The notes: generated by a model not told the origin, from the letters alone. DNA of 8,112 nucleotides from Betaproteobacteria bacterium (GCA_025362705.1 JANYFH010000399.1:1-8112); one strand, 5' to 3'; shown: positions 1-7,141, numbered from the stretch's first letter. Numbers and translations: made by a program.

Positions 1-66
1 GGCGACGTTTCCATCGTTACTCTGCGCGGACTGGGTTATCTCCTCAAACAACGCAATGAAGTTTGA
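1..66 (+). CDS. Response regulator, OmpR/TctD-like, C-terminal end only (partial)
   Basis: Only the last 21 codons are in the window, in frame 1, ending at TGA 64-66. The peptide contains RGLGYLL, which is typical of the wing hairpin at the end of the OmpR-family winged-helix DNA-binding domain. The stop lies inside the next gene: the kinase ATG at 56 overlaps this reading frame by 11 bp, so the two are almost certainly translationally coupled as a regulator-kinase operon. The receiver domain and most of the DNA-binding domain lie to the left of the window. Assignment to the TctD/QseB-like subgroup is inferred from the TctE-like partner, not from this fragment alone. Confidence 0.85.
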   Translation, partial: GDVSIVTLRGLGYLLKQRNEV

Positions 67-1465
67 TAGCCTGCGCACGCAACTGCTGGTCTGGCTGATT
101 TTGCCACTTGCGGCGACTGGCGTATTCGATGCGTGGAGCAACTATCGCAGCTCTGCCGATACTGCCGTCGTGATTCAGGAACAACTGCTGACCGGTTCCG
201 CTCGCATGATCGGCCAGCAGATCAATTTTGCAGACGGTGCCTTTGTAGTGCAGATTCCGCCAGCCGCGTTGGAGCTTTTCGTTGCCGGTGATTATCGTGA
301 CCGCGTCTACTATCGCGTAACCTCGCCGGATGGCCTGTTGCTTTCGGGTTATTACGAAATGGAGGCGCCAAAACACAAGCCTTTGGCCGAACAGTCGATT
401 TTCTTTGATACCTTGATGCGTGACGAACCGGTCCATGCCGTCGCTTACGGCCAGCACGTGGTGGGCGGACCTGCTGGGCCGGTGATTATTGAAGTTGGTC
501 AGACACTGAAGGCACGCGCCGCATTGACGCGAGCGATTTGGAAAAATGAGATTCGCGAGCAGTTGGTGATGCTGGCGATCGTGTTCTTGTTTCTGTGGTT
601 CGGACTGCGGCGCGGGCTGGCACCGATCCTGGCGTTGCGCGATCATATGCTGCGGCGCAAACCGGGCACGCTGGAAACGCTGGACGAGCAGCGCGTGCCC
701 ACCGAGTTAAGACCGCTGGTTGCGGCGCTGAACGACTACGTTGGCCGTCTGAACCGGCACATGTTGGCCCATAGCCGGTTTATCGCCGATGCGTCGCACC
801 AGCTGCGCACACCCCTGAGCGTTTTAAATACACAGGTCACCTATGCGCTGCGCAACGAGGATTCGTTGCTGAAAGATGAAGCCCTTCACGGGATGCGCAA
901 AGGCGTGCAGAGCGGCATACGGCTGGTCAACCAATTGCTCGCGCTGACTGAAGCGGAGGCCGGCACCGGCCCGGAGATCCCGAAGCAAATCATCGATATT
1001 TCACAGGCGGCCCGCGAAGCGGTGGAGGCTCATGCGCTTGCTGCGGAAGCAAAACAAATCGATCTGGGCTTCGAGCCGCCAAAATCTGCCGCCTGCGTAT
1101 ATGCGGCAGATCACCTTCTGCAAATCCTGATCGGCAATCTGCTTGACAATGCTCTTCGCTATACCCAGTCCGGCGGCATCGTCACAGTAACCGTCGACGT
1201 GCAAAAAAACGGTGCCGCGCAGCTAAGAATTGAAGACAACGGCCCTGGAATACCGGAATCGGAGCGGGACCGCGTATTTGAGCGTTTCTATCGAATCTCG
1301 GGAGCGCAGCTCGATGGTTGCGGCCTGGGTCTTGCGATTGTTCGCGAGGTGGTCAATGCGTGCGAAGCAAGCATCGCGTTGTCGGTGCCCGCGCAAGGCA
1401 GTGGACTCGTCGTGGTGGTGACGTTCCCGTCGCTGCCAGAAGAACACGCTCCGCTTGATTCATGA
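56..1465 (+). CDS. TctE-like sensor histidine kinase
   Basis: This is a 469-residue inner-membrane sensor kinase. A short N-terminal tail leads into TM1 (about residues 9-26). A periplasmic region of about 140 residues resembles the 2CSK_N sensor domain of TctE/QseC-type kinases. TM2 is at about 168-184 and is followed by a short linker. The H-box FIADASHQLRTPL puts the phosphorylated histidine at H248. The ATP-binding domain shows the N-box (N361, N365), the G1 box DNGPGIP (394-400), the F-box RVFERFYR (406-413) and the G2 box GCGLGLAIV (421-429; the second position is C where S or T is usual). All catalytic motifs are present, so it should be active. It is coupled to the preceding response regulator by an 11-bp overlap. 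TctE relatives control tricarboxylate or other carboxylate uptake; here the neighbours are an ABC-type binding protein and a TRAP transporter. The ligand is unknown. Confidence 0.93.
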   Translation: MKFDSLRTQLLVWLILPLAATGVFDAWSNYRSSADTAVVIQEQLLTGSARMIGQQINFADGAFVVQIPPAALELFVAGDYRDRVYYRVTSPDGLLLSGYYEMEAPKHKPLAEQSIFFDTLMRDEPVHAVAYGQHVVGGPAGPVIIEVGQTLKARAALTRAIWKNEIREQLVMLAIVFLFLWFGLRRGLAPILALRDHMLRRKPGTLETLDEQRVPTELRPLVAALNDYVGRLNRHMLAHSRFIADASHQLRTPLSVLNTQVTYALRNEDSLLKDEALHGMRKGVQSGIRLVNQLLALTEAEAGTGPEIPKQIIDISQAAREAVEAHALAAEAKQIDLGFEPPKSAACVYAADHLLQILIGNLLDNALRYTQSGGIVTVTVDVQKNGAAQLRIEDNGPGIPESERDRVFERFYRISGAQLDGCGLGLAIVREVVNACEASIALSVPAQGSGLVVVVTFPSLPEEHAPLDS

Positions 1466-1477
1466 GTAGCCGACAAG

Positions 1478-2476
1478 TCAGCGTGCTGCGGCGACAAACT
1501 CGGTGGTAAAAGTTTTCGATAAATCAATGGTCTTGCCCTGCACGGCTTTGTTGAAACCTTGCAGCACCTTCAACACTGTCGGCGGGCCGGACGCCGGCAT
1601 GCGTCCATCGGCGGTGAACATGGTTTTGCTTTGCGACAGCGCTTGCACATACATAGCCTTGTTACCCGCGTAGTAGTCTGCGGGCATCTTGCCGGCAATG
1701 TCTTCTGCGCTATGCGCGTTAATGTACTTCAACGTTTTGACGAATGCGTTCACCAGCTTCTGCACCTGTTCGCGATGCGAATTCACCCACACCGTAGGCA
1801 TGTAAAGGCATGCACCGGGATAAAGTCCCCCCAGCCATTTTTCGGTCGACTCCGGCGTGCGCAGATCGACGAGAATTTTGGCGTCACCGCTGGCAATCAG
1901 GCGGGAGATTGTCGGCTCTGTGGTCATGCCGGCGTCGATGCGCGATTGTTTCATGGCGGCAATGAAGGTGGCACCCGCGCCAACGGGTATCGTCGTGATT
2001 TCGCTGGCTTTTACACCGCTTGCGACCGCGAGGTAATGCGTAAGGAAATTGGTCGAGGCGCCAAGCCCGGTTACGCCCAGGGTGCGTCCTTTGAAGTCGG
2101 ACGGAGACTTGATTTCATTGATCAGCTTCGTGGAAATGACGATTGCCTCCCCCGGCGCCTGGCTAAACTGCACGACTGACATGACCGTCTTGCCCCGCGC
2201 CTGCAAATCTATTACATGGTCGTAAAACCCAACCACTCCCTGCGCGGAGCCGGCGAGCAATTCGTTTTCCGCGTTGACGCCCGACGTCTCGCTCTGTAAT
2301 TCGACCTCAAGGCCTTGTTCCTTGAAATAGCCTAATTGTTCCGTAAGTCGCGCCGGCAGGTAAATCTGCTTTTCGATGCCGCCGACCATAATCACGATTT
2401 TGTCTGCTGCGTGTGCCGCGAATGAGGTGATCGCAACGGAACCCGCAAGCAGGACGCACGCAAAATATCGTTTCAT
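1478..2476 (-). CDS. ABC-type substrate-binding protein, NitT/TauT/NMT1-like
   Basis: This is a periplasmic binding protein of 332 residues. It starts with a clear Sec signal peptide (MKRYFACVLLAGSVAITSFA) and a likely cleavage after AHA at residue 23. The mature part has the two-lobed pattern of the NMT1/SsuA-like superfamily: an early YLPARLTEQLGYFKEQGLEVEL-type segment (39-60), a DFKGRTLGVTG segment (127-137) at the start of lobe 2, and a DAGMTTEPT segment (181-189). An ATG six bases further upstream (2482) is only 2 nt from the GGAGG. The ATG at 2476 sits 8 nt from it and directly begins the signal peptide, so I chose that start. No permease or ATPase gene is in the window, so it is an orphan component. 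It is transcribed toward the kinase and ends 12 bp from it. Substrate is not predictable; members bind taurine, sulfonates, nitrate, thiamine precursors or aromatic acids. Confidence 0.9.
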   Translation of the reverse strand: MKRYFACVLLAGSVAITSFAAHAADKIVIMVGGIEKQIYLPARLTEQLGYFKEQGLEVELQSETSGVNAENELLAGSAQGVVGFYDHVIDLQARGKTVMSVVQFSQAPGEAIVISTKLINEIKSPSDFKGRTLGVTGLGASTNFLTHYLAVASGVKASEITTIPVGAGATFIAAMKQSRIDAGMTTEPTISRLIASGDAKILVDLRTPESTEKWLGGLYPGACLYMPTVWVNSHREQVQKLVNAFVKTLKYINAHSAEDIAGKMPADYYAGNKAMYVQALSQSKTMFTADGRMPASGPPTVLKVLQGFNKAVQGKTIDLSKTFTTEFVAAAR

Positions 2477-2484
2477 GCCCATTT

Positions 2485-2489
2485 CCTCC
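2485..2489 (-). promoter_or_regulatory. Ribosome binding site deciding the binding-protein start
   Basis: On the minus strand a perfect GGAGG lies 8 nt before the ATG at 2476 and only 2 nt before the in-frame ATG at 2482. Normal spacing favours 2476, which shortens the protein by two residues. Confidence 0.7.
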
Positions 2490-2704
2490 GATTGCGGTTT
2501 GGCCGGACCGCTTGTTGTGGTTCATTTTGCCGCAATTTTATGATCGCGCTTCGCATGGCTGGAATATCAAGTAAATGCTCAACCACGAATGAACCGTCCT
2601 CCACTTCTGGCGCGGCTTCCAGGCGACTTGTGTTCCGAAATCCGCACCAGTACTGGAGTTTGTGCTTCAAATGCAGGTACACATCCCGTCGACCACGCGA
2701 AACC

Positions 2705-2725
2705 CCCACTAGTGGGCGCATGCGC
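2705..2725. repeat. Two abutting perfect palindromes
   Basis: Positions 2705-2716 read cccactagtggg, a perfect 12-bp palindrome. Positions 2716-2725 read gcgcatgcgc, a perfect 10-bp palindrome sharing one base with the first. Neither has a loop or a T-tract, so they do not resemble an intrinsic terminator. They lie 27 bp beyond the PepSY stop and about 230 bp before the binding-protein start. A protein-binding site is possible but unproven. Confidence 0.45.
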
Positions 2726-2751
2726 ATGTATTGCACCAACACCGTATCCAG

Positions 2752-3084
2752 TTATTTTGTCTTTTTCCTGTCTGCGGCTGCCTCAGCTGCCTGTTGTTCG
2801 GGTGTTTCAACCTGAACCGATATCACCTTGCCGGTACTCGCCTCGATATGGACTTCGGCAACGTTCTTTGAGTTGGGCATTTTCACGTCTACTGACCAGA
2901 GGAAACTCTTTCCTTCTTTTTCGAACTTTGCGCTCTCTACCTTTCCGTCGGGCACTTTCGACACGGCGATGCTCGCGGCTTCCTGCTTGGAAATCGGTTT
3001 AATTTTCTTCGGTGCCTGGTCGGCAGCGGAAACGCCAATGCTATAGAGACAAGCGCTGAGGGTAATCAAATGACGCAGATGCAT
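2752..3084 (-). CDS. Small exported PepSY-domain protein
   Basis: The open frame extends to 3303, but the supported start is the ATG at 3084. It has a GGAG 6 nt upstream and begins a signal peptide (MHLRHLITLSACLYSIGVSA). This gives 110 residues. Cleavage after VSA at residue 20 is likely. L9-S-A-C12 also resembles a short lipobox, so lipoprotein processing is an alternative, although the hydrophobic stretch before C12 is short. Residues 31-92 form a PepSY domain: SKQEAASIAVSKVPDGKV, then strands around SFLWSVDV, then EVHIEASTGKVISVQVE. The tail (94-110) is rich in Glu, Ala and Lys. PepSY domains occur as periplasmic inhibitors or modulators of proteases and in small stand-alone proteins of unknown role. 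It is upstream of, and co-directional with, the binding-protein gene, but 275 bp apart, so shared transcription is uncertain. Confidence 0.85.
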   Translation of the reverse strand: MHLRHLITLSACLYSIGVSAADQAPKKIKPISKQEAASIAVSKVPDGKVESAKFEKEGKSFLWSVDVKMPNSKNVAEVHIEASTGKVISVQVETPEQQAAEAAADRKKTK

Positions 3085-3494
3085 GTTTCGCTCCGGAATT
3101 GCCCTAGCTGCCGTGCTCGATTCCGCAAAATGTATCCCGAATGAAAGCGAATCGAAAGGCTTCCTCAATAGTATCAAGCCGGTCGCGCTGACAGATAGAG
3201 AGTTTGCGACTCCACAAGCTGATGGAGATTCAAGAAGTCCATTGTGCCGGCCGAAACCGGTACCCGCTTGTACGCCGCTATTTTTAATGAGAAACTTCAG
3301 CATGGCTTATAGCAGATATTCAGGCCACAGGCGAAGGCACTGCGCAAATGGCGCGACGTTCGGTTGGCAGAAGGATGCGAGACGCAGAGTTGTGCCGGTA
3401 AACAATAAAGGCAGAAGAAATATAAGATATTGTGTAGCGCGGTTTATAAAAAAGTCACAAACGCCAGAGTTAATCCCTCTCAACGGAGACCAAA
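3085..3494. other. Divergent intergenic region, PepSY gene / dctP
   Basis: About 410 bp separates the divergent starts of the PepSY gene and dctP, and I see no credible gene in it. It should carry the promoters for both directions. AT-rich sequence near 3421-3441 includes TATAAG (3421-3426) and TATAAA (3435-3440), either of which could be a -10 element for dctP. Neither has a good -35 at proper spacing. The dctP ribosome site GGAG is at 3485-3488. Confidence 0.55.
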
Positions 3495-4499
3495 ATGAAA
3501 CTGTTTTCAATCGCAATGGCTGCGACGTTTGCAGTCATGCCTCTAGTCGCAATGGCCCAAGCGCCCATCGTCATCAAGTTCAGCCACGTGGTTGCGCTGG
3601 ACACGCCCAAGGGCAAGGCCGCCGAGTATTTCAAGAAGCTTGCCGAGGAACGGACCAAGGGCAAAGTGAAAGTCGAGGTCTACGCGAACAGTGCGCTGTA
3701 CAAGGACAAGGAAGAAATGGAAGCGTTGCAGCTTGGGGCCGTACAAATGCTCGCCCCCTCGCTTGCCAAGTTCGGTCCCTTGGGGGCAAAAGAGTTCGAG
3801 GTATTCGATCTGCCATTTGTGTTCGATAACACCGCTGAGTTGCACAAAGTCACGCAAGGACCTGTCGGGCAAGGCCTGCTGAAAAAACTTGAGCCAAAGG
3901 GAATAGTCGGCTTGGCATATTGGGACAACGGTTTCAAGGTGATGAGCGCGAACAAGCCGCTGAAGACCGTGGCCGATTTCAAAGGGCTGAAGATGCGCAT
4001 CCAGTCTTCCAAGGTGCTCGATCAGCAAATGCGCGATCTGGGGGCAATTCCACAGGTGATTGCGTTCTCCGAGGTCTATCAGGCGCTGCAGACGGGCGTT
4101 GTGGATGGTACTGAGAATCCGCCATCCAATCTCTACACACAAAAGATGCACGAGGTGCAGAAGTTCGTGACGGTGTCGGATCACGGTTATCTGGGCTATG
4201 CCGTGATCGTCAACAAGAAATTCTGGGAAGGTTTGCCGGCCGACATCCGCACCACGCTGGAAGGCGCGATGAAAGATGCCACGGTCTACGCCAACGATAT
4301 CGCCAAGAAAGAGAACGACGACGCGCTTGAAGGCGTCAGGAAATCGGGCAAGACGCAGATCATCACCCTGACTGCCGACGAAAGAAAAGCCTGGAAGAAG
4401 GCATTGGCGGGTGTGCATCGCGAACAACAGGGGCGCATCGGCAAAGAAACGGTCGAAGCCGTTTACAAGGCGACGGGCAACGATCCAAGCAAGCTTTAA
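3495..4499 (+). CDS. dctP: TRAP transporter substrate-binding protein, DctP family
   Basis: This is the periplasmic receptor of a tripartite ATP-independent transporter, 334 residues, near the usual family length. The signal peptide covers residues 1-21 or so (MKLFSIAMAATFAVMPLVAMA, written as positions 1-20 plus A21), with AMA before the cleavage. The mature protein opens with IVIKFSHVVALDTPKG, as in C4-dicarboxylate receptors. DFKGLKMRIQSS places R168 at the conserved arginine that binds the substrate carboxylate. GTENPPSN places N208 at a second conserved ligand position. The segment from about 213 to 246, including HGYLGYAVIVNKKFW, closely follows classical DctP proteins. The ATG at 3495 has GGAG 6 nt upstream. 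It is the first gene of dctPQM. A C4-dicarboxylate such as malate, succinate or fumarate is the best guess, but DctP-family receptors also bind other organic acids. Confidence 0.94.
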   Translation: MKLFSIAMAATFAVMPLVAMAQAPIVIKFSHVVALDTPKGKAAEYFKKLAEERTKGKVKVEVYANSALYKDKEEMEALQLGAVQMLAPSLAKFGPLGAKEFEVFDLPFVFDNTAELHKVTQGPVGQGLLKKLEPKGIVGLAYWDNGFKVMSANKPLKTVADFKGLKMRIQSSKVLDQQMRDLGAIPQVIAFSEVYQALQTGVVDGTENPPSNLYTQKMHEVQKFVTVSDHGYLGYAVIVNKKFWEGLPADIRTTLEGAMKDATVYANDIAKKENDDALEGVRKSGKTQIITLTADERKAWKKALAGVHREQQGRIGKETVEAVYKATGNDPSKL

Positions 4500-4512
4500 T
4501 CTGCATCAATCA

Positions 4513-4550
4513 GCCGCTGAACAAAAAACTAAACGCAGCGGCATTTTATT
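4513..4550 (+). promoter_or_regulatory. Intercistronic stem-loop between dctP and dctQ
   Basis: A perfect 7-bp inverted repeat, gccgctg at 4513-4519 and cagcggc at 4536-4542, encloses a 16-nt A-rich loop and is followed by attttatt. It lies in the 79-bp gap after the dctP stop and before the dctQ ribosome site. Its form suggests partial termination or protection of the dctP message end, which would give more receptor than membrane subunits. The function is inferred. Confidence 0.55.
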
Positions 4551-4578
4551 ATCCAGCGTCTTCGGCAGGAGTCAGTTC

Positions 4579-5214
4579 ATGATGAAAGTCCTTGATCATC
4601 TGGAGGAGTGGATTATTACCTTCCTAATGGGTGCAGCTACATTGCTTATTTTCGTGGCGGTGTTGCATCGCTATGGCGCCGGTTTCAGTATCCCTTACGT
4701 GCAGGATTGGTTGCTCTCATTGCACTTCAGCTGGGCACAGGAACTGTGTATCTACATGTTTGTGTGGATGGCAAAGTTTGGTGCGGCATACGGCGTGCGT
4801 ACCGGCATTCATGTGGGCGTAGATGTGCTCGTCAACCGCCTGGATACTGAATGGCGCAAGAAAGCCATCCTGCTTGCCCTTTTCGCAGGCGCATTTTTTA
4901 CCGGCACCATCGGCACACTCGGCCTGCGTTTCGTGTGGGAAAACGGTATGCATTACGCCGTGTTTACCTTGCTTGGCATCGCCACTGGCGACCTGCCGCA
5001 AGGACCGACCACACCGGATCTCGAATGGCCGACCTGGGTCGTGTATTCGGCCGTGCCGCTGGGCTCGTACCTGATGTGTTTCCGTTTCCTGCAAGTAATT
5101 GTGGGCTTCATCCGCACCGGCGAAGTGCCGCGCCACGAGCATGCGCAAGTCGAGGGCATCGAAGAGGAAGATCCGGATTTTGAACGAGCTGTCTTGCAGG
5201 GAGGTGCAAAATGA
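4579..5214 (+). CDS. dctQ: TRAP transporter small permease subunit, DctQ family
   Basis: This is the small membrane subunit that joins the receptor system to the large permease. The open frame reaches back into dctP, but the ATG at 4579 has AGGAG 7 nt upstream and begins a normal DctQ N-terminus, giving 211 residues. A second ATG follows immediately (4582). Four membrane segments are visible: about 12-31, 53-73, 94-119 and 151-178. The family signature lies around residues 51-83, SWAQELCIYMFVWMAKFGAAY followed by GVRTGIHVGVDVL. It is longer than a minimal DctQ of about 160-180 residues: it has extra loop sequence after TM1 (32-50) and between TM3 and TM4 (120-150), plus an acidic tail (191-204). 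The stop overlaps the dctM start (ATGA), so translation is probably coupled. Confidence 0.92.
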   Translation: MMKVLDHLEEWIITFLMGAATLLIFVAVLHRYGAGFSIPYVQDWLLSLHFSWAQELCIYMFVWMAKFGAAYGVRTGIHVGVDVLVNRLDTEWRKKAILLALFAGAFFTGTIGTLGLRFVWENGMHYAVFTLLGIATGDLPQGPTTPDLEWPTWVVYSAVPLGSYLMCFRFLQVIVGFIRTGEVPRHEHAQVEGIEEEDPDFERAVLQGGAK

Positions 5215-6599
5215 GCGATGCCGTCTCTGTGATTGATCTCCAGCCGATGACCAAGAAGCAATCGGCCACTTGGCTGATCAGTATCGCCGTGGTGCTGATC
5301 GGTGTTTGTTTCACCGGCAACGTTGGTATCGTCTTCGCGTTGCTGCTGGCGCTGATGTTGACCGGTGTGCCAGTCTCGATTGCGCTCGGCCTCACCGTGC
5401 TGATGTTCATGTTCTTCATGACCTCGGTGCCGGTTGAAGCGGTGGCGCTCAAGCTCTTCACGGGTATCGAAAAATTCGAGATCATGGCAATTCCGTTCTT
5501 CATTCTCGCCGGCGGCTTTCTCACGCACGGCGGCGTTGCCAAGCGCATGATCGCCTTTGCTACCAGCCTGGTAGGGCACTGGCACGGTGGGCTCGCGCTG
5601 GCCGGCATCGTGTCGTGCGCGATGTTTGCCCTGGTCTGCGGTTCCAGCGTAGCCACCGTCGTCGCCATCGGCTCGATCATCCTGCCGGCGATGGTGAAGC
5701 AGGGTTATCCAATGCGGTTCGGCGCGGCCGTCATCATCACCGCCGGCTCGCTGGGCATTCTCATGTTGCCCTCGATTCCGAAGGTGATCTACGCGATCTC
5801 GACCAACACCTCGATCGGCGCACTGTTTGTGGCCGGCCTGTTCCCGGGAATGCTGCTCACGGTAATGCTCTGTAGTGTCACCTGGTATATCGCCAGGAAA
5901 CGCGGTTATCCGCGCATGCAACAAGCGACCTGGATGCAGCGCTGGACAGCGTTTCGCAAAAGCGTCTGGGGCCTGATGCTGGTCGTCATTATTATCGGCG
6001 GCATCTATAGCGGCATCTTCACGGCGACTGAAGCCGCAGCCATGGCCGCGGTCTACGCATTTTTCATTTCCGTGTGGGTCTACAAGGACATGGGTTTGAA
6101 GGATGTGCCGAAGGTGTTGCTGAATTCGGCCAACCTCTCGGCCATGCTGCTCTACATCATCACCAACGCGGTGCTGTTCTCGTTCCTGATGTCGCACGAG
6201 AATATTCCGCAGGCGATGGCTGACTGGATCCTCGGCAAGGACCTCGGCGTGATCGCCTTCCTGCTGTGCGTCAACCTGCTCCTGCTGCTTGCCGGCAATG
6301 TGATGGAACCGTCGTCGATCATCCTGATCTTTGCGCCTATCCTGCATCCGGCTGCGATGAAGCTGGGCATCGATTCGGTGCACTTCGGCATTCTCATCGA
6401 CGCCAACATGGAGGTGGGCTTGTGCCATCCGCCGGTGGGGCTAAATCTCTACGTGGCGAGCGGCATCTCCAAGCTGAGTATCACTGAGCTCGCGGTGGCG
6501 GTGCTGCCGTGGCTTACGACCATGCTGATATTCCTGGTAATCGTGACCTACTGGCCGGGGTTGTCAATTTGGCTGCCAAGGGCGATGGGAATGATGTAG
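5211..6599 (+). CDS. dctM: TRAP transporter large permease subunit, DctM family
   Basis: This is the ion-coupled membrane subunit that moves the substrate, 462 residues, with about 12 hydrophobic segments spread along the protein. It starts at ATG 5211 inside the dctQ stop region, after GGGAGG at good spacing. An N-terminal extension of about 20 polar residues precedes the first helix. Family hallmarks include AIPFFILAGGF (93-103), CGSSVATVVAIGSIILPAMV (143-162), AGSLGIL (178-184), GIYSGIFTATEAAA (264-277), AGNVMEPSS (361-369) and PPVGLNLYVASG (407-418). Two normally well-conserved motifs differ: GILMLPSIP (182-190) where GILIPPSIP is usual, and GLCHPPVG (403-410) where a threonine often stands in place of H406. 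These may mark a subfamily rather than a defect, because the rest is intact. It completes dctPQM and is the last gene of the operon. The next gene converges on it 36 bp later. Confidence 0.94.
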   Translation: MSDAVSVIDLQPMTKKQSATWLISIAVVLIGVCFTGNVGIVFALLLALMLTGVPVSIALGLTVLMFMFFMTSVPVEAVALKLFTGIEKFEIMAIPFFILAGGFLTHGGVAKRMIAFATSLVGHWHGGLALAGIVSCAMFALVCGSSVATVVAIGSIILPAMVKQGYPMRFGAAVIITAGSLGILMLPSIPKVIYAISTNTSIGALFVAGLFPGMLLTVMLCSVTWYIARKRGYPRMQQATWMQRWTAFRKSVWGLMLVVIIIGGIYSGIFTATEAAAMAAVYAFFISVWVYKDMGLKDVPKVLLNSANLSAMLLYIITNAVLFSFLMSHENIPQAMADWILGKDLGVIAFLLCVNLLLLLAGNVMEPSSIILIFAPILHPAAMKLGIDSVHFGILIDANMEVGLCHPPVGLNLYVASGISKLSITELAVAVLPWLTTMLIFLVIVTYWPGLSIWLPRAMGMM

Positions 6600-6635
6600 T
6601 GGACGGATCAAAGAGGAGGGGTCGTAAATCATTTC

Positions 6636-6977
6636 CTAAATCGGCTCCTCTGTCTCCGCACGCAGCTTTTTTATCCAGGCACTGCGCTTCTTGTCGACGA
6701 TCGCAAACATGGTCACGAGCCACGGTGAGGCCATGAGCAGCACACCGGCGGCGCTGGTGACCAATTGTGCAACCGTTGACTGATCGGCGACGCGATTATT
6801 GATGGCACCTACGACGATCAATAGCCGCATCGCCAGCATGATCGCAATGGGAATGACGATGGCGAGAAGATAGTATTTCCGCCGCCCGCCCGGCGGAAAC
6901 CGGAGGCTGTGGATGAGCATCAATTGCACAAGAATGTTTAGCGCTACAACAACGTAAATAAACAGATCGTCAGACAT
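6636..6977 (-). CDS. Small three-helix membrane protein, unknown function
   Basis: This is a 113-residue protein with three predicted membrane segments: about residues 6-24, 36-58 and 71-94. A basic loop (FPPGGRRKYY, 27-36) follows TM1 and a charged C-terminal tail (KKRSAWIKKLRAETEEP) follows TM3. The positive-inside rule would place both on the cytoplasmic side only if one segment is re-entrant or the topology is mixed, so the topology is unsure. The ATG at 6977 has AGGAAG 4 nt upstream. I do not recognise the family. The gene converges with dctM, so it is not part of the TRAP operon. The hydrophobic pattern, the ribosome site and a clean stop make it a likely real gene. Confidence 0.7.
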   Translation of the reverse strand: MSDDLFIYVVVALNILVQLMLIHSLRFPPGGRRKYYLLAIVIPIAIMLAMRLLIVVGAINNRVADQSTVAQLVTSAAGVLLMASPWLVTMFAIVDKKRSAWIKKLRAETEEPI

Positions 6978-7009
6978 GTTGCTTCCTGTAATTAATCTTT
7001 CGCGGGCCG

Positions 7010-7032
7010 CGCATCGTTCGACACGCGATGCG
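7010..7032. repeat. Inverted repeat upstream of the small membrane protein
   Basis: Arms cgcatcg (7010-7016) and cgatgcg (7026-7032) are perfect 7-bp complements around a 9-nt loop. They lie 33-55 bp before the ATG at 6977 on the minus strand, probably in its leader or promoter. This could be an operator or an mRNA hairpin, and chance cannot be excluded. Confidence 0.35.
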
Positions 7033-7141
7033 GGGCATTGCCTCTTCGCGCGGAACGGCGATACTCTATTTTATGCCGTGAGCGAGCGGCCTGAGGCCGG
7101 CCGTGGATGAAAGCGCAGTCGAACCGGCGCGATTGAAGGTA

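Noticed and set aside
2473..2742. An 89-codon minus-strand open frame between the PepSY and binding-protein genes
   Set aside because: It runs through the ribosome site and start of the binding-protein gene, has no good ribosome site of its own, and shows no family I recognise. A decayed gene fragment cannot be excluded.
3085..3303. N-terminal extension of the PepSY protein back to 3303
   Set aside because: The ATG at 3084 has a good ribosome site and directly begins a signal peptide. The extension would bury that signal inside the protein.
3364..3378. Sigma-54-like promoter before dctP (ttggcagaaggatgc)
   Set aside because: The GG and GC elements are 9 bp apart instead of 10 and the -12 element lacks TTGC. 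No sigma-54 activator gene is in the window.
3543..4427. A 294-codon minus-strand open frame antisense to dctP
   Set aside because: The plus-strand frame has a signal peptide and all DctP landmarks. The antisense frame has no ribosome site or recognisable motifs.
4953..6428. A 491-codon open frame on the minus strand across dctQ and dctM
   Set aside because: It is very rich in His, Arg, Gln and Asp, lacks any recognisable domain, and is fully antisense to the clear membrane protein DctM. It is a codon-bias shadow.
6612..6651. Inverted repeat agaggag/ctcctct at the dctM-small membrane protein junction as a shared terminator
   Set aside because: The loop is 26 nt and there is no T-tract on either side, so the stem would be weak.
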